A stretch of DNA of 64,000 nt. It comes from Bradyrhizobium sp. Ghvi (GTDB lineage Bacteria; Pseudomonadota; Alphaproteobacteria; Rhizobiales; Xanthobacteraceae). Each line of letters begins with the position of its first letter. Position 1 is the stretch's first letter. The stretch is from the NCBI RefSeq assembly GCF_900115265.1, contig NZ_FOVU01000001.1, positions 655,001 through 719,000 on the forward strand, read 5' to 3'. Below are positions 26,455 through 35,612 of the stretch, one piece after another. Under the pieces are notes generated by a model. That model was not told the DNA's origin. It worked only from the letters and a program-made list of their open reading frames with translations, and searched no databases. The position numbers were made by a program, and so were the translations under genes.

Positions 26455-26967
26455 ATGACGGTTTTGACCTGGTCCGACGATCGCGTCGAGCAGCTGAAAA
26501 AGCTCTGGGAGGCCGGACTTTCGGCCAGCCAGATCGCCGCTGAGCTTGGGAATGTCACCCGCAACGCCGTGATCGGCAAGGTGCACAGGCTCGGCCTGTC
26601 CGGCCGCGCCAAGAGCCCATCTTCGGCGGCTCCGCGGCCGCGCAAGGCACGTCCCGCGCAGCACATGATGCGGGTGAGCCGACCGATGGCGCGCGGCAAC
26701 ACCGCACTGGCGCAGGCCTTCGAGGTCGAAGTCGAGGCTGAGCCTGTCACCTATGACAACGTGGTGCCGATGAGCCAGCGGCTGTCGCTGCTCGAGCTGA
26801 ACGAGGCCACCTGCCACTGGCCGGTCGGCGATCCCTCGAGCCCGGATTTCTTCTTCTGCGGCGGCAAGGCGCTGTCCGGCCTGCCCTACTGCGCCCAGCA
26901 CTCGCGGGTGGCGTATCAGCCGGCGGCCGATCGCCGGCGCGCCCCGGCGAAGCCGGGCGCGCGGTGA
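26455..26967 (+). CDS. gcrA: GcrA cell-cycle regulator
   Basis: 170 residues from ATG 26455, ten codons inside the longest open frame. The N-terminal HTH is characteristic: MTVLTWSDDRVEQLKKLWEA then LSASQIAAELGNVTRNAVIGKVHRLGLSGR (split across about residues 20-50). The C-terminal block TCHWPVGDPSSPDFFFCGG with PYCAQHSRVAYQ binds the housekeeping sigma factor in the known family member. It controls transcription at GANTC-methylated promoters during the cell cycle. Confidence 0.96.
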   Translation: MTVLTWSDDRVEQLKKLWEAGLSASQIAAELGNVTRNAVIGKVHRLGLSGRAKSPSSAAPRPRKARPAQHMMRVSRPMARGNTALAQAFEVEVEAEPVTYDNVVPMSQRLSLLELNEATCHWPVGDPSSPDFFFCGGKALSGLPYCAQHSRVAYQPAADRRRAPAKPGAR

Positions 26968-27029
26968 GCTAGCCATCTCGTTTTTGCAAAAACGGTAGCC
27001 GTCACACGATGACGGCTCCAATTACTCGG

Positions 27030-27185
27030 TGTCGTCCCCCGCCTAGTGCGCAATTGCGCACGGGGGGCGGGGATCCATAACCAGAGAGCGCGGTTGTTGC
27101 GCGAGATGGTCACTCCGAGTCTTCGCCAATCCGCCTCCTGTGGTTATGGATCCAGGGCTCGCGCTACGCGCGCCCCGGGATGGCG
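27030..27185. repeat. Composite palindromic repeat, second copy of the 23.7-kb element
   Basis: It has the same order of parts as 23684-23835: TCGTCCCCCGCC arm, GGATCCATAACCAG, GCGCGAGATGGTCACTCCGAG core (split by sequence differences), CTCCTGTGGTTATGGATCC, and the closing CGCCCCGGGATGGCG. It fills the gap between the convergent gcrA and phoB. Confidence 0.8.
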
Positions 27186-27228
27186 GCTGAGATTGCCGTA
27201 GCTCGCCAAACCAACACCCGCAAAAATC

Positions 27229-27936
27229 CTACGTCTGCTCCGCCTTCGCAAAGCGATCGTCGAGCGCATAGCCGGCGCCGCGGACGGTGCGGATCGGATC
27301 CTGCTCGCGGCCGAGATTGAGCAGCTTGCGCAGGCGGCCGATATGCACGTCGACGGTGCGCTCGTCGATATAGATGTCGCGGCCCCACACGCTGTCGAGC
27401 AGCTGCTCGCGCGAGAACACGCGGCCGGGATGCTCCAGGAAGAACTCCAAGAGGCGGTATTCGGTCGGGCCGAGATCGATCGGCCGGCCCGAGCGCGCCA
27501 CGCGGCGCTTTTCGCGGTCGAGCTCGATGTCGCCGAAAGCCAGCACCGTTGCGAGCCGCTCCGGGCTTGCGCGCCGGAGCAGGCCCTTCACACGTGCCAA
27601 GAGCTCAGGCACCGAGAACGGCTTGACGATATAATCGTCGGCGCCGGTGGCAAGCCCTCGCACCCGCTCGCTCTCCTCGCCGCGCGCGGTGAGCATGATG
27701 ATCGGCAGCTGCTTGGTGTCGGACCGCGTCCGCAGCCGGCGGCACAGTTCGATGCCTGAGAGACCCGGCAGCATCCAGTCGAGCACGATCAGATCCGGGA
27801 TGTGCTCCTTGAGACGGGTGTCGGCGTCGTCGCCGCGCATCACCGTCTCGACGTCATAGCCGTCGCCTTCGAGGTTGTAGCGGAGAAGCTCGGTCAGAGC
27901 TTCCTCGTCCTCAACCACCATAATGCGTGCGCCCAT
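27229..27936 (-). CDS. phoB: Phosphate-regulon response regulator
   Basis: 235 residues, OmpR/PhoB type. The receiver domain has the acidic pair at residues 10-11, phospho-acceptor Asp53 (LIVLDWMLPG), Thr83 and Lys105. The winged-helix domain (about 130-230) ends RTVDVHIGRLRKLL and VRGAGYAL. It is activated by PhoR under phosphate limitation and binds Pho boxes such as the one ahead of pstS. It is the last gene of the phosphate operon, 22 bases after phoU. Confidence 0.97.
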   Translation of the reverse strand: MGARIMVVEDEEALTELLRYNLEGDGYDVETVMRGDDADTRLKEHIPDLIVLDWMLPGLSGIELCRRLRTRSDTKQLPIIMLTARGEESERVRGLATGADDYIVKPFSVPELLARVKGLLRRASPERLATVLAFGDIELDREKRRVARSGRPIDLGPTEYRLLEFFLEHPGRVFSREQLLDSVWGRDIYIDERTVDVHIGRLRKLLNLGREQDPIRTVRGAGYALDDRFAKAEQT

Positions 27937-27958
27937 CGGGTCGTCGCTCCTTGCGTAA

Positions 27959-28675
27959 TCAGGTGTTCGGGACCGTCGTGGCGAACGTCGTCATGTCGCC
28001 CTTCGGCCGCTTGTCGGTGATGGCCTGGCCTTCGATCATGTAGAACACGGTCTCGGCGATGTTGGTGGCGTGGTCGCCGATCCGCTCGATGTTCTTGGCG
28101 CAGAACATCAGATGGATGCAGAAGGAGATGTTGCGCGGATCCTCCATCATGTAGGTGAGGAGCTCGCGGAACAGCGAGGTGCAGATGGCATCGACTTCCT
28201 CGTCGCCCTTCCACACCGCCATCGCCGCCGGCAGGTCGTGCGCAGCATAGGCGTCCAGCACCGACTTGACCTGCTGCTGCACGAGGTCGGTCATGTGCTC
28301 GAGGCCGCGGAACAGCTTGAGCGGATGGAAGTCGGTCTCCAGCGCCGCGACGCGCTTGCCCATGTTCTTGGCGAGGTCGCCGATGCGTTCGAGATCGGTC
28401 GCAACGCGCATGGCGCCGACGATCTCGCGCAGATCGATCGCCATCGGCTGGCGGCGCGCGATGGTGAGCACGGCGCGTTCTTCGATCTTCTTCTGCAGCG
28501 CGTCGAGCTCGGCATCGATGGTGACGACGCGCTGACCGAGCGCTACGTCGCGGCGGATCAGCGCGTCGACGGAATCGACGATCATGCGCTCGGCGATGCC
28601 GCCCATCTCGGCGACCAGGCGGGTGAGCTCCTGGAGGTCGGTGTCGAAGGCTTTTGCGGTATGTTCAGAACCCAT
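27959..28675 (-). CDS. phoU: Phosphate-signalling regulator PhoU
   Basis: 238 residues from ATG 28675. Two PhoU three-helix repeats with their metal-binding ExxxD motifs are visible (MRVATDLERIGDLAKNMGKR and IHLMFCAKNIERIGDHATNI). It couples the Pst transporter to PhoR and keeps the regulon off in high phosphate. It starts 11 bases after the pstB stop codon. Confidence 0.96.
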   Translation of the reverse strand: MGSEHTAKAFDTDLQELTRLVAEMGGIAERMIVDSVDALIRRDVALGQRVVTIDAELDALQKKIEERAVLTIARRQPMAIDLREIVGAMRVATDLERIGDLAKNMGKRVAALETDFHPLKLFRGLEHMTDLVQQQVKSVLDAYAAHDLPAAMAVWKGDEEVDAICTSLFRELLTYMMEDPRNISFCIHLMFCAKNIERIGDHATNIAETVFYMIEGQAITDKRPKGDMTTFATTVPNT

Positions 28676-28686
28676 GTCCCGTCTCC

Positions 28687-29508
28687 TCAGCCGAACCGGC
28701 CGGTGATGTAATCCTGCGTACGCCGGTCGGATGGCGACGTGAAGATCTTGCTGGTGTCGTCGAACTCGATCAGCTCGCCGAGATACATGAAGGCGGTCTT
28801 GTCGGAGACGCGGGCCGCCTGCTGCATGTTGTGGGTGACGATCGCGATCGTGTAGTTCTCGGAGAGTTCCTGGATCAGCTCCTCGACCTTGGCGGTCGAG
28901 ATGGGATCGAGTGCCGAGCATGGCTCGTCGAACAGAATGACCTCGGGCCGCACGGCAACGGTGCGGGCGATGCAGAGGCGCTGCTGCTGGCCGCCCGAGA
29001 GCGACAGGCCGGAGGCGTTGAGCTTGTCCTTGACCTCGTTCCACAGCGCGCCGCCGCGCAGAGCCTTCTCGACGCGGTCATCCATCTCGGACTTCGAGAT
29101 CTTCTCATAAAGACGGATGCCGAAGGCGATGTTCTCGTAGATCGTCATCGGGAACGGCGTCGGCTTCTGGAACACCATGCCGACGCGGGCGCGCAGCAGG
29201 TTGAGGTCCAGCTTGGGATCAAGAATGTTGGTCTGGTCGAGCATCAGCTGGCCGGTGGCGCGCTGGCCCGGATAGAGGTCGTACATCCGGTTGAAGATGC
29301 GCAGCAGGGTCGACTTGCCGCAGCCGGACGGACCGATGAAGGCCGTAACCCGATTGGTGCCGAGCGTCAGGTTGATGTTCTTCAGCGCGTGGTGCTCGCC
29401 GTAATAGAAGTTGAGGTTGCGCACGGTCACCTTCGCCGGCGCTTCCGGCAGCGGCTGCTGCGAGGCCAGGTGAGCGTTCGAACTCACGGATACGGACAGG
29501 TCGGTCAT
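28687..29508 (-). CDS. pstB: Phosphate ABC transporter ATP-binding protein
   Basis: 273 residues from ATG 29508, which overlaps the pstA stop by four bases (ATGA). Walker [10 protein letters not shown] is at residues 59-67, the signature is [13 protein letters not shown] and Walker B is [13 protein letters not shown]. The PstB-specific stretch [18 protein letters not shown] is present. It powers high-affinity phosphate import. Confidence 0.97.
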   Translation of the reverse strand: MTDLSVSVSSNAHLASQQPLPEAPAKVTVRNLNFYYGEHHALKNINLTLGTNRVTAFIGPSGCGKSTLLRIFNRMYDLYPGQRATGQLMLDQTNILDPKLDLNLLRARVGMVFQKPTPFPMTIYENIAFGIRLYEKISKSEMDDRVEKALRGGALWNEVKDKLNASGLSLSGGQQQRLCIARTVAVRPEVILFDEPCSALDPISTAKVEELIQELSENYTIAIVTHNMQQAARVSDKTAFMYLGELIEFDDTSKIFTSPSDRRTQDYITGRFG

Positions 29509-30350
29509 TTTGCGGTCCTCTCGGCGCCGAGGATGCGGGCGCCAATGTTCAGGGCGAGCACGGTGAGCGTGATCAACAGCGCACCGCTCCAGGCGAGTTG
29601 CTTCCAATATTCATAGGGGCTCTGCACGAAGTTGTTGATGGTAACCGGAAGGTTCGCCATCGTCTTGCTGAGATCCAGACTGAAGAACTGGTTGGACAGC
29701 GCGGTGAAAAGCAGGGGTGCGGTTTCGCCGGCCACGCGCGCAGTGGCGAGCAAAACGCCCGTGATCAAGCCGGAGCGCGCGGCACGATAAGCGATCCTCT
29801 TGATGACCAGCGAGCGCGGCAGTCCGAGGGCACTCGCGGCTTCGCGCAGCGGATTGGGCACCAGAAGCAGCATGTCCTCGGTGGTGCGCAGCACCACCGG
29901 GATCACGATCACGGCCAGCGCCAGGCAGCCGGCGATGCCCGAGAATCCGCGCATCGGAACCACTACCGCGCCGTAGATGAACAGGCCGATGATGATCGAC
30001 GGTGCGCTGAGCAGGATGTCGTTGATGAAGCGGATCACCGATGTCAGGCGATCATGCCGGCCATATTCGGCGAGGTAGGTGCCGGCGAACAGACCGAGCG
30101 GCGCGCCGATGCCGACCCCGATCAAGGTCATGATGACCGAGCCGACAATGGCGTTGAGCAGGCCGCCTTCGGTCGAGCCGGGAGGCGGCGTGCTTTGCGT
30201 GAAGACCTGGAGGCTGAGCCCGGTGAGGCCGTTGTAGAGCAACGTCGCCAGGATCAGCAGAAGCCAGGTGACACCGAACAGGGCGGCAGCGAAGCACAAC
30301 CCACGAATGACAAGGTCTTTGCGGCGGCGGCGTGCGTAGATCGGATTCAT
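29505..30350 (-). CDS. pstA: Phosphate ABC transporter permease PstA
   Basis: 281 residues with six hydrophobic segments. The motif [25 protein letters not shown] (split) and the EAA loop [20 protein letters not shown] are typical of PstA. It forms the channel with PstC. It starts four bases after the pstC stop codon. Confidence 0.96.
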   Translation of the reverse strand: MNPIYARRRRKDLVIRGLCFAAALFGVTWLLLILATLLYNGLTGLSLQVFTQSTPPPGSTEGGLLNAIVGSVIMTLIGVGIGAPLGLFAGTYLAEYGRHDRLTSVIRFINDILLSAPSIIIGLFIYGAVVVPMRGFSGIAGCLALAVIVIPVVLRTTEDMLLLVPNPLREAASALGLPRSLVIKRIAYRAARSGLITGVLLATARVAGETAPLLFTALSNQFFSLDLSKTMANLPVTINNFVQSPYEYWKQLAWSGALLITLTVLALNIGARILGAERTAK

Positions 30351-30354
30351 GGCG

Positions 30355-31359
30355 CTACTTCCCCGCCTTCTTTTCCAGCCTCAGCAGCATGAGCCTCGCC
30401 GCGGCCAGTACAAAGAACGTCAACACGAACAGCAGCAAGCCGAGCAGGATCAGAGCAGACTGGTGCAGGCCGTCGCTTTCGGCGAACTCGCTCGCGATCG
30501 CCGCCGAAATGGTCGTGCCGGGCGCGAAGATCGAGGACGAGATTCGAAACGAATTGCCGATGATGAAGGTCACCGCCATGGTCTCGCCGAGCGCGCGCCC
30601 GAGCGCCAGCATGATGCCGCCGATCACGCCGACCCTTGTGTATGGGATGACCACGCTGCGGACCACCTCCCAGGTGGTGCAGCCGACGCCGTAGGCGGCC
30701 TCCTTCAACACGGGTGGCACGGTCTTGAACACGTCGACGGAGATCGCGGTGATGAACGGCAGCACCATGATCGCCAGAATGAGCGCCGCGTTGAACAGGC
30801 TGAGATAGGACGGCGGCCCGGCGAAGATCGCGCCGAGAACCGGCACCGATCCGAACGTGTCGATCATGAAGGGTTGGAACGTGTAGGCCAGGAACGGTCC
30901 CAGCACGAAGAAGCCCCACATGCCATAGATGATGGAGGGAATGCCGGCGAGCAGCTCGATCGCAATGCCGATCGGCCGGCGCAGCCATTGCGGACAGAGT
31001 TCGGTGAGGAATATAGCGATGCCGAGACCGACCGGAATCGCGATCACCATCGCGATGATGGACGTGACGAGCGTGCCATACATCGGCGACAGCGCACCCA
31101 GAACGGGCGGGTCAGCCGAGGGCGCCCAGCGTTGAGTCCACAAGAACTCGAACCCGAAGGCTTTCGCGGCCGGCCAGGCACCGATGATCAACGAAACGAT
31201 GATACCGCCGAGGATCAGCAATACTGAAATCGCGCTGAGGCGGGTGATCCAATAAAAAGTGACATCACCCAATTTGAAGGCGCTGAGCGCCTTGGCGCGA
31301 TCATAGGGCCCGGCAGCGTCCATCGCCGGTGCGTCGCTCTGTACGGCCATGTCTGCCAC
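30355..31359 (-). CDS. pstC: Phosphate ABC transporter permease PstC
   Basis: 334 residues. The open frame starts with GTG at 31359 and has an in-frame ATG at 31350. A GGAAGGGGG ribosome-binding site suits either. Six to seven hydrophobic segments, [17 protein letters not shown], and the EAA loop [20 protein letters not shown] are present. It pairs with PstA. The first 60 residues form a cytoplasmic and first-helix extension common in alphaproteobacterial PstC. Confidence 0.95.
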   Translation of the reverse strand: MADMAVQSDAPAMDAAGPYDRAKALSAFKLGDVTFYWITRLSAISVLLILGGIIVSLIIGAWPAAKAFGFEFLWTQRWAPSADPPVLGALSPMYGTLVTSIIAMVIAIPVGLGIAIFLTELCPQWLRRPIGIAIELLAGIPSIIYGMWGFFVLGPFLAYTFQPFMIDTFGSVPVLGAIFAGPPSYLSLFNAALILAIMVLPFITAISVDVFKTVPPVLKEAAYGVGCTTWEVVRSVVIPYTRVGVIGGIMLALGRALGETMAVTFIIGNSFRISSSIFAPGTTISAAIASEFAESDGLHQSALILLGLLLFVLTFFVLAAARLMLLRLEKKAGK

Positions 31360-31430
31360 GCCAGCCCCCTTCCTACACTACGTCATCTGCATGCCGCCCG
31401 CGAAGGCGGTCTTGTCGACGATTTGACCCT

Positions 31431-31518
31431 CGTCGTTGCCGGGCTGGTCCGGAGGACCGGAACCCGGGATCAGCAGATGCCGGGCTCGCTCCTTGCACTC
31501 GCGCCCCGCAATGACGAG
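31431..31518. repeat. Palindromic repeat between pstS and pstC
   Basis: CGTCGTTGCCGGGCTGG opens the element and CGCGCCCCGCAATGACG closes it, with inner CCGGAGG/CCGGGA arms. It lies in the transcribed gap between the binding-protein and permease genes, where a stable hairpin could keep pstS mRNA more abundant than the rest. Confidence 0.65.
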
Positions 31519-31541
31519 GCGCAAGCATGGCGTCGCTGCGA

Positions 31542-32552
31542 TCAGCTCTTGATGTCCGCAGCCCAGCTCTTCTCGACCTGCTTGACGACCGAGTCGGGCA
31601 TCGGGATGTAGTCGAGCTCCTCGGCCATCTTGGCGCCCTTCTCGAACGAGAACTTGAAGAACTTGAGGGCGTCCTGGACGGCCGCCTTGTCGGTTGCGTC
31701 CTTGTGGATCAGGATGAAGGTCGAGGCCACGATCGGCCAGGACTTGTCGCCCGGCTGGTCGGTCAGAATCAGGTAGTAGCCCGGTGCGTGCGCCCAATCG
31801 GCGTTTGCAGCGGCCGCCTGGAAGGCTTCATTGGTCGGCTGCACCGGCTTGCCTGCCTTGTTCACGAGGCCCGTGTAGGTCAGCTTGTTCTGCTTCGCGT
31901 AGGCGTACTCGACGTATCCGATCGAGTTCTTGGTCTGGCCGACATTGGCGGACACGCCTTCGTTGCCCTTGGCGCCGACGCCAGCGGGCCATTCGACGAC
32001 GGTGCCGGAGCCGATCTTCGATTTCCAGTCCGCGCTGACCTTGGCGAGGTAATCGGTGAAGTTGAAGGTCGTACCCGACGCGTCCGAGCGGTGCACGATC
32101 GAGATGGCTGCCGAGGGCAGCGTCACCTTCGGATTGAGCTTCTTGATCGCGGGATCGTCCCACTTGGTGATCTTGGCCTGGAAGATGTCCGCGAGGGTCT
32201 GGCCGTCCAGAACGATATCGCCCGCCTTGACGCCCTCGACGTTCACCACCGGAACGATGCCACCCATGATCTGCGGCCACTGGGTAAGTCCATCCTTGTC
32301 GAGCTGCTCAGCCTTGAGCGGCGCGTCGGTCGCACCGAAGGTCACGGTCTTCGCCTGCACCTGCTTGATGCCGGCACCGGAGCCGATCGACTGGTAGTTC
32401 ACGACACCGTTCGTCTCCTTCTTGTAGGCATCAGCCCATTTCGAGAGAACCGGGAAGATGAAGCTCGAACCGGCCCCGGTGATATCGGCGGCATGAGCCG
32501 ACGTCGATGCGGCGACCAAGCCGGCAGCGACGATAGTCTTGATGAAATTCAT
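31542..32552 (-). CDS. pstS: Periplasmic phosphate-binding protein
   Basis: 336 residues from ATG 32552. Signal peptide [21 protein letters not shown], mature start about residue 22. The phosphate-binding loops [38 protein letters not shown] and [16 protein letters not shown] are intact. It delivers phosphate to PstCA. A near-perfect Pho box lies about 100 bases upstream. Confidence 0.97.
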   Translation of the reverse strand: MNFIKTIVAAGLVAASTSAHAADITGAGSSFIFPVLSKWADAYKKETNGVVNYQSIGSGAGIKQVQAKTVTFGATDAPLKAEQLDKDGLTQWPQIMGGIVPVVNVEGVKAGDIVLDGQTLADIFQAKITKWDDPAIKKLNPKVTLPSAAISIVHRSDASGTTFNFTDYLAKVSADWKSKIGSGTVVEWPAGVGAKGNEGVSANVGQTKNSIGYVEYAYAKQNKLTYTGLVNKAGKPVQPTNEAFQAAAANADWAHAPGYYLILTDQPGDKSWPIVASTFILIHKDATDKAAVQDALKFFKFSFEKGAKMAEELDYIPMPDSVVKQVEKSWAADIKS

Positions 32553-32649
32553 GCTGGTCTCCATACAGGGAGCGAAGCGCCATCCGCGCCCGATCGCGCT
32601 CCCGCGCCGCCCCTTTAGGAGCGGTCGGCTGAGCTTTTACGAAGGTTTC

Positions 32650-32667
32650 GTGACAGTCGGATGACAG
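32650..32667 (-). promoter_or_regulatory. Pho box (PhoB binding site) upstream of pstS
   Basis: On the minus strand the 18 bases read CTGTCAT-CCGA-CTGTCAC, two direct 7-mers 11 bp apart, one mismatch from the enterobacterial consensus CTGTCAT-N4-CTGTCAT. It sits in the phoR-pstS gap at the right distance to activate pstS and the downstream operon. Confidence 0.92.
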
Positions 32668-32700
32668 CGCTAAGCAGCTGAAACCGTTTGGTATTTTTGC

Positions 32701-33993
32701 CTAAACTAAAGTCTTAGCCGGGGGAAAACAGGCAGTGAAGGTGGCGCCCTGTTTGGGCACGCTTTCGATCAAAAGACGGCCGCGGTGGCGGTTAAGAATA
32801 TGTTTCACCAGCGATAATCCGAGCCCGGTTCCGCCCTGCGAGCGGCTGTCGCCGACATCCACCCGGTAAAAGCGCTCGGTCAGGCGCGGCAGGTGCTCGG
32901 GCGCGATGCCGGGGCCGAAATCGCGCACCATGACCCGGATTTCCTGAGCTCCGTCGGTCGCCGGCATCGTCGTCAGCGACACGATGACGCGTCCACCGGA
33001 GGCGCCGTATTTGAGCGCGTTCTCGATCAGGTTCTCGAACAGCCGCAGCAGCTCCTCGCGATCGCCGGCGATCATCACGGGGTCATCAGGCAGATGGGTC
33101 TCGACCTCGACCTGGCGCTCGCGCGCCAGCGGCTCGAGCCCATCGGCGACCTGACGAATGATCGGCAGCAGGTCGACCAAGGTATCCGGCCGCACATGGG
33201 CCGACAGTTCCACCCGCGACAGCGACAGGAGATCGTCGATCAGGCGCGCCATGCGCGTGGCCTGATTGTGCATGATGCCGAGGAAGCGCTCGCGCGCCCT
33301 GGGATCGTCCTTGGCCTGGCCTTGCAGCGTGTCGATGAAGCCGGAGAGCGCGGCCAGTGGTGTGCGCAGCTCGTGACTGGCATTGGCGACGAAGTCGGCG
33401 CGCATCTCCTCGACCCGGCGCAGCGGCGTCTGGTCGTGGAAGGTCATCAGCATGCATTTATCGGCGCCGCCGAAATTGGTCGGCACCGGCACCGGGGTGA
33501 TGATCAACTCCATCCAGCGATCCACCGGCACATGGTCGAGATAGGTCGCGCGCCGCGGCTCGGTCGTCGCGATGGACTCGCGCAGCGCCGTTATGATCTC
33601 CGGCGAGCGAAGCGCGAATTGGGCGAGCTCGTTCTTGCGCAGCGCCGGCGCAAGCTGGGCTGCGGCGGCGTTGAGGTGGATGACGCGGCCGGCGCGGTCG
33701 AGCAGCACGGCCGGATCCGGCATGCCGGCGACGACCGCGGCCACCGCCGCGGTCTCAACCGGATTGACGCGTCTGACGTCGTCGCGCGAGGCAGCGGTAT
33801 CATGCAGCCGCCAGGGGATCAGCGCGGCAGCCGCGATACAGAGGAATATGATCGCGGCGTGCAGCGCCGACAATTCGCCGAGTGAGACCACGATCGACAA
33901 CGCCAGCGCGGCAGCGATCAGGATGATCGTCGAGTGCCGCAGCCGGTCGGACCAGGGCTGGGTGGAGGGAGAAGATGGGGCGTCGATCGCCAT
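32701..33993 (-). CDS. phoR: Phosphate-regulon sensor histidine kinase
   Basis: 430 residues. Two membrane segments (about 21-37 and 44-60), a PAS domain (about 85-190), the HisKA helix with phospho-acceptor His207 (ASHELRTPLA), and an HATPase domain with N (LIENALKYG), G1 (VRDFGPGIAPEH), and G2 (GGTGLGLSLV) boxes. It phosphorylates PhoB when Pst transport is low. It is upstream of pstS, with the Pho box in between, so it is probably not under the same Pho-box promoter. Confidence 0.95.
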   Translation of the reverse strand: MAIDAPSSPSTQPWSDRLRHSTIILIAAALALSIVVSLGELSALHAAIIFLCIAAAALIPWRLHDTAASRDDVRRVNPVETAAVAAVVAGMPDPAVLLDRAGRVIHLNAAAAQLAPALRKNELAQFALRSPEIITALRESIATTEPRRATYLDHVPVDRWMELIITPVPVPTNFGGADKCMLMTFHDQTPLRRVEEMRADFVANASHELRTPLAALSGFIDTLQGQAKDDPRARERFLGIMHNQATRMARLIDDLLSLSRVELSAHVRPDTLVDLLPIIRQVADGLEPLARERQVEVETHLPDDPVMIAGDREELLRLFENLIENALKYGASGGRVIVSLTTMPATDGAQEIRVMVRDFGPGIAPEHLPRLTERFYRVDVGDSRSQGGTGLGLSLVKHILNRHRGRLLIESVPKQGATFTACFPPAKTLV

Positions 33994-34040
33994 CGGGGCG
34001 GACTTCTCCTGGGGACTCTAGATTCAAAGACCTGTGCGGG

Positions 34041-35096
34041 TCAGGCGCCGCCGTCGCTGCGCTTTCTGACATAAGCGGCTTCAGGCGGTGGGCCTGGATC
34101 GAGCTTGAGCGCCGCCTGCTGCAGGCGCTTGGATCGAGCGCCGATGATAACCTCGCGAAACGTCAGCAAGATTACAGAGATGACAAAAGGCGACAGGTAG
34201 TAAAGAACCCGAAACAGCAGCATGCCGCCGAGCAGTTCCTCGCGGTCCATCTGCCAGAGACCGACCAGCATGGCAGCATCGAACACGCCGAGCCCGCCGG
34301 GCGAATGGCTGGCGAAGCCGAGCAGTGTCGCCGAGACGAAGATGACAGCGACGACGACGAAGCCGAGATTGGGCTCGTCGGGGACCAGCACATACATCGC
34401 GAGCGCGCAGAAGCCGAGATCGATGATGCCGATCGCAATCTGGAGCAGCGTCAGTGGGCCGCCCGGCAGCACCACCGTCCAGGGCCCGCGGCCAACCACC
34501 CGCGGCTGGGTCCAGACCCAGACTACATAGCCGACCAGCCCGACGAGGATCATCATCGCGATCATCCGGTTCAACCATGGCGGTAGCAGGTCGATCGAAG
34601 CGGCGGCTTCCGGATGATAGGAGATGCCGAGGCCCAGCACGGCCGCATTGCCGAGCCAGAAGGTGAGGCCGGCGAGGAAGCAGATCTTTGCGACGTCGAT
34701 CGCGTTCAGACCGTAGGCCGAATAGATACGGTAGCGCACCGCGCCGCCGGTGAAGACGGATGCGCCGACATTGTGGCCGATCGAATAGCTGGTGAAGGCG
34801 GCGAGCGCATTGACGCGATAGGGCAAGTGGGAATGGCCGATCGCACGCACCGCGAACAGATCGTAGAAGGTCAGGGTGAAATAGCCCGCAGCGACGAACA
34901 GCCCCGCCATCGCAATCTGGCTCGGCTCGGTGCTCTTGATCGCTTCAACCACCTCGTTGAGATCGATACCGCGCAGCATGTGATAGAGCACATAGCAAGC
35001 GATGCCGATGACCGCGACGCTGATCACAACTCCAAGCTTATGCAGGATTTGCTTCTGGCGCAGAAACGTCATCGCCCTGCGTATGGCTTCCAGCAT
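34041..35096 (-). CDS. YbhN/LPG-synthase-TM family membrane protein
   Basis: 351 residues with about eight hydrophobic segments. The UPF0104 features are YSIGHNVGASVFTGGAVRYRIY in the first half and FASHSPGGLGVFDAAML in the second, matching the flippase-like domain of lysylphosphatidylglycerol synthase and the uncharacterised YbhN group. There is no catalytic C-terminal aminoacyltransferase domain, so it is not MprF itself. A lipid-handling role at the inner membrane is a guess. It is transcribed toward phoR. Confidence 0.88.
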   Translation of the reverse strand: MLEAIRRAMTFLRQKQILHKLGVVISVAVIGIACYVLYHMLRGIDLNEVVEAIKSTEPSQIAMAGLFVAAGYFTLTFYDLFAVRAIGHSHLPYRVNALAAFTSYSIGHNVGASVFTGGAVRYRIYSAYGLNAIDVAKICFLAGLTFWLGNAAVLGLGISYHPEAAASIDLLPPWLNRMIAMMILVGLVGYVVWVWTQPRVVGRGPWTVVLPGGPLTLLQIAIGIIDLGFCALAMYVLVPDEPNLGFVVVAVIFVSATLLGFASHSPGGLGVFDAAMLVGLWQMDREELLGGMLLFRVLYYLSPFVISVILLTFREVIIGARSKRLQQAALKLDPGPPPEAAYVRKRSDGGA

Positions 35097-35099
35097 CTA

Positions 35100-35612
35100 G
35101 ACCTCGAACAACGCTTCAGCGGCCAGGGTGGCCAGCGAATGGGCGGATGACGCACAGGTACGCGACGATTCCATCGCCGCCGGCTCCGGCATCGCGCATG
35201 CCCCCCGTCCTCCACTAGCGCGTTTTGCGGCGGAGTGGAATTCGCCAATGTGAACAAAATCACGTGCCTTCAATGTTTTAGGCAGGCTGCGGGCTCCTGA
35301 TGCACGGTTTGGCGCTTTCGGCGGCAAGACCTGACGCGAATCTCCATGGCAATCCTGCGCAGTCGCCGTGAAGTTTTGATGATTTCGGCCCGACAATGTT
35401 CCGTCACGCCTTAAGTCGAAATCAATCTATGAACCGGGCCGGCCTGTTGAAAGAGGGGCGACGGCGCTGCGGAGCAATCAGTCGCACGACAACGTGCGCG
35501 GCCTTGGCTCCAGATCGTCTGGGTGCAGCGCGGCATGACGTAGCAAGGCAAGACGCGCGGCCGTCCACCGGGCTCGGCCGCGCGAAGCATGTGCTCGGAG
35601 GTAGCGGCCTCC
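35100..35612. other. Intergenic stretch without a supported gene
   Basis: 513 bases between dbjA and the YbhN-like gene. A minus-strand frame of up to 99 codons (ending at 35097, directly abutting the ATG at 35096) is open. It has no recognisable domain and no convincing ribosome-binding site, so it is not called. A short AT-richer patch around 35250-35410 may hold the promoter of the YbhN-like gene. Nothing else was seen. Confidence 0.5.

Noticed and set aside
35097..35396. 99-codon frame abutting the YbhN-like gene
   Set aside because: No motif, no ribosome-binding site and coding composition not convincing, despite the exact stop/start contact.
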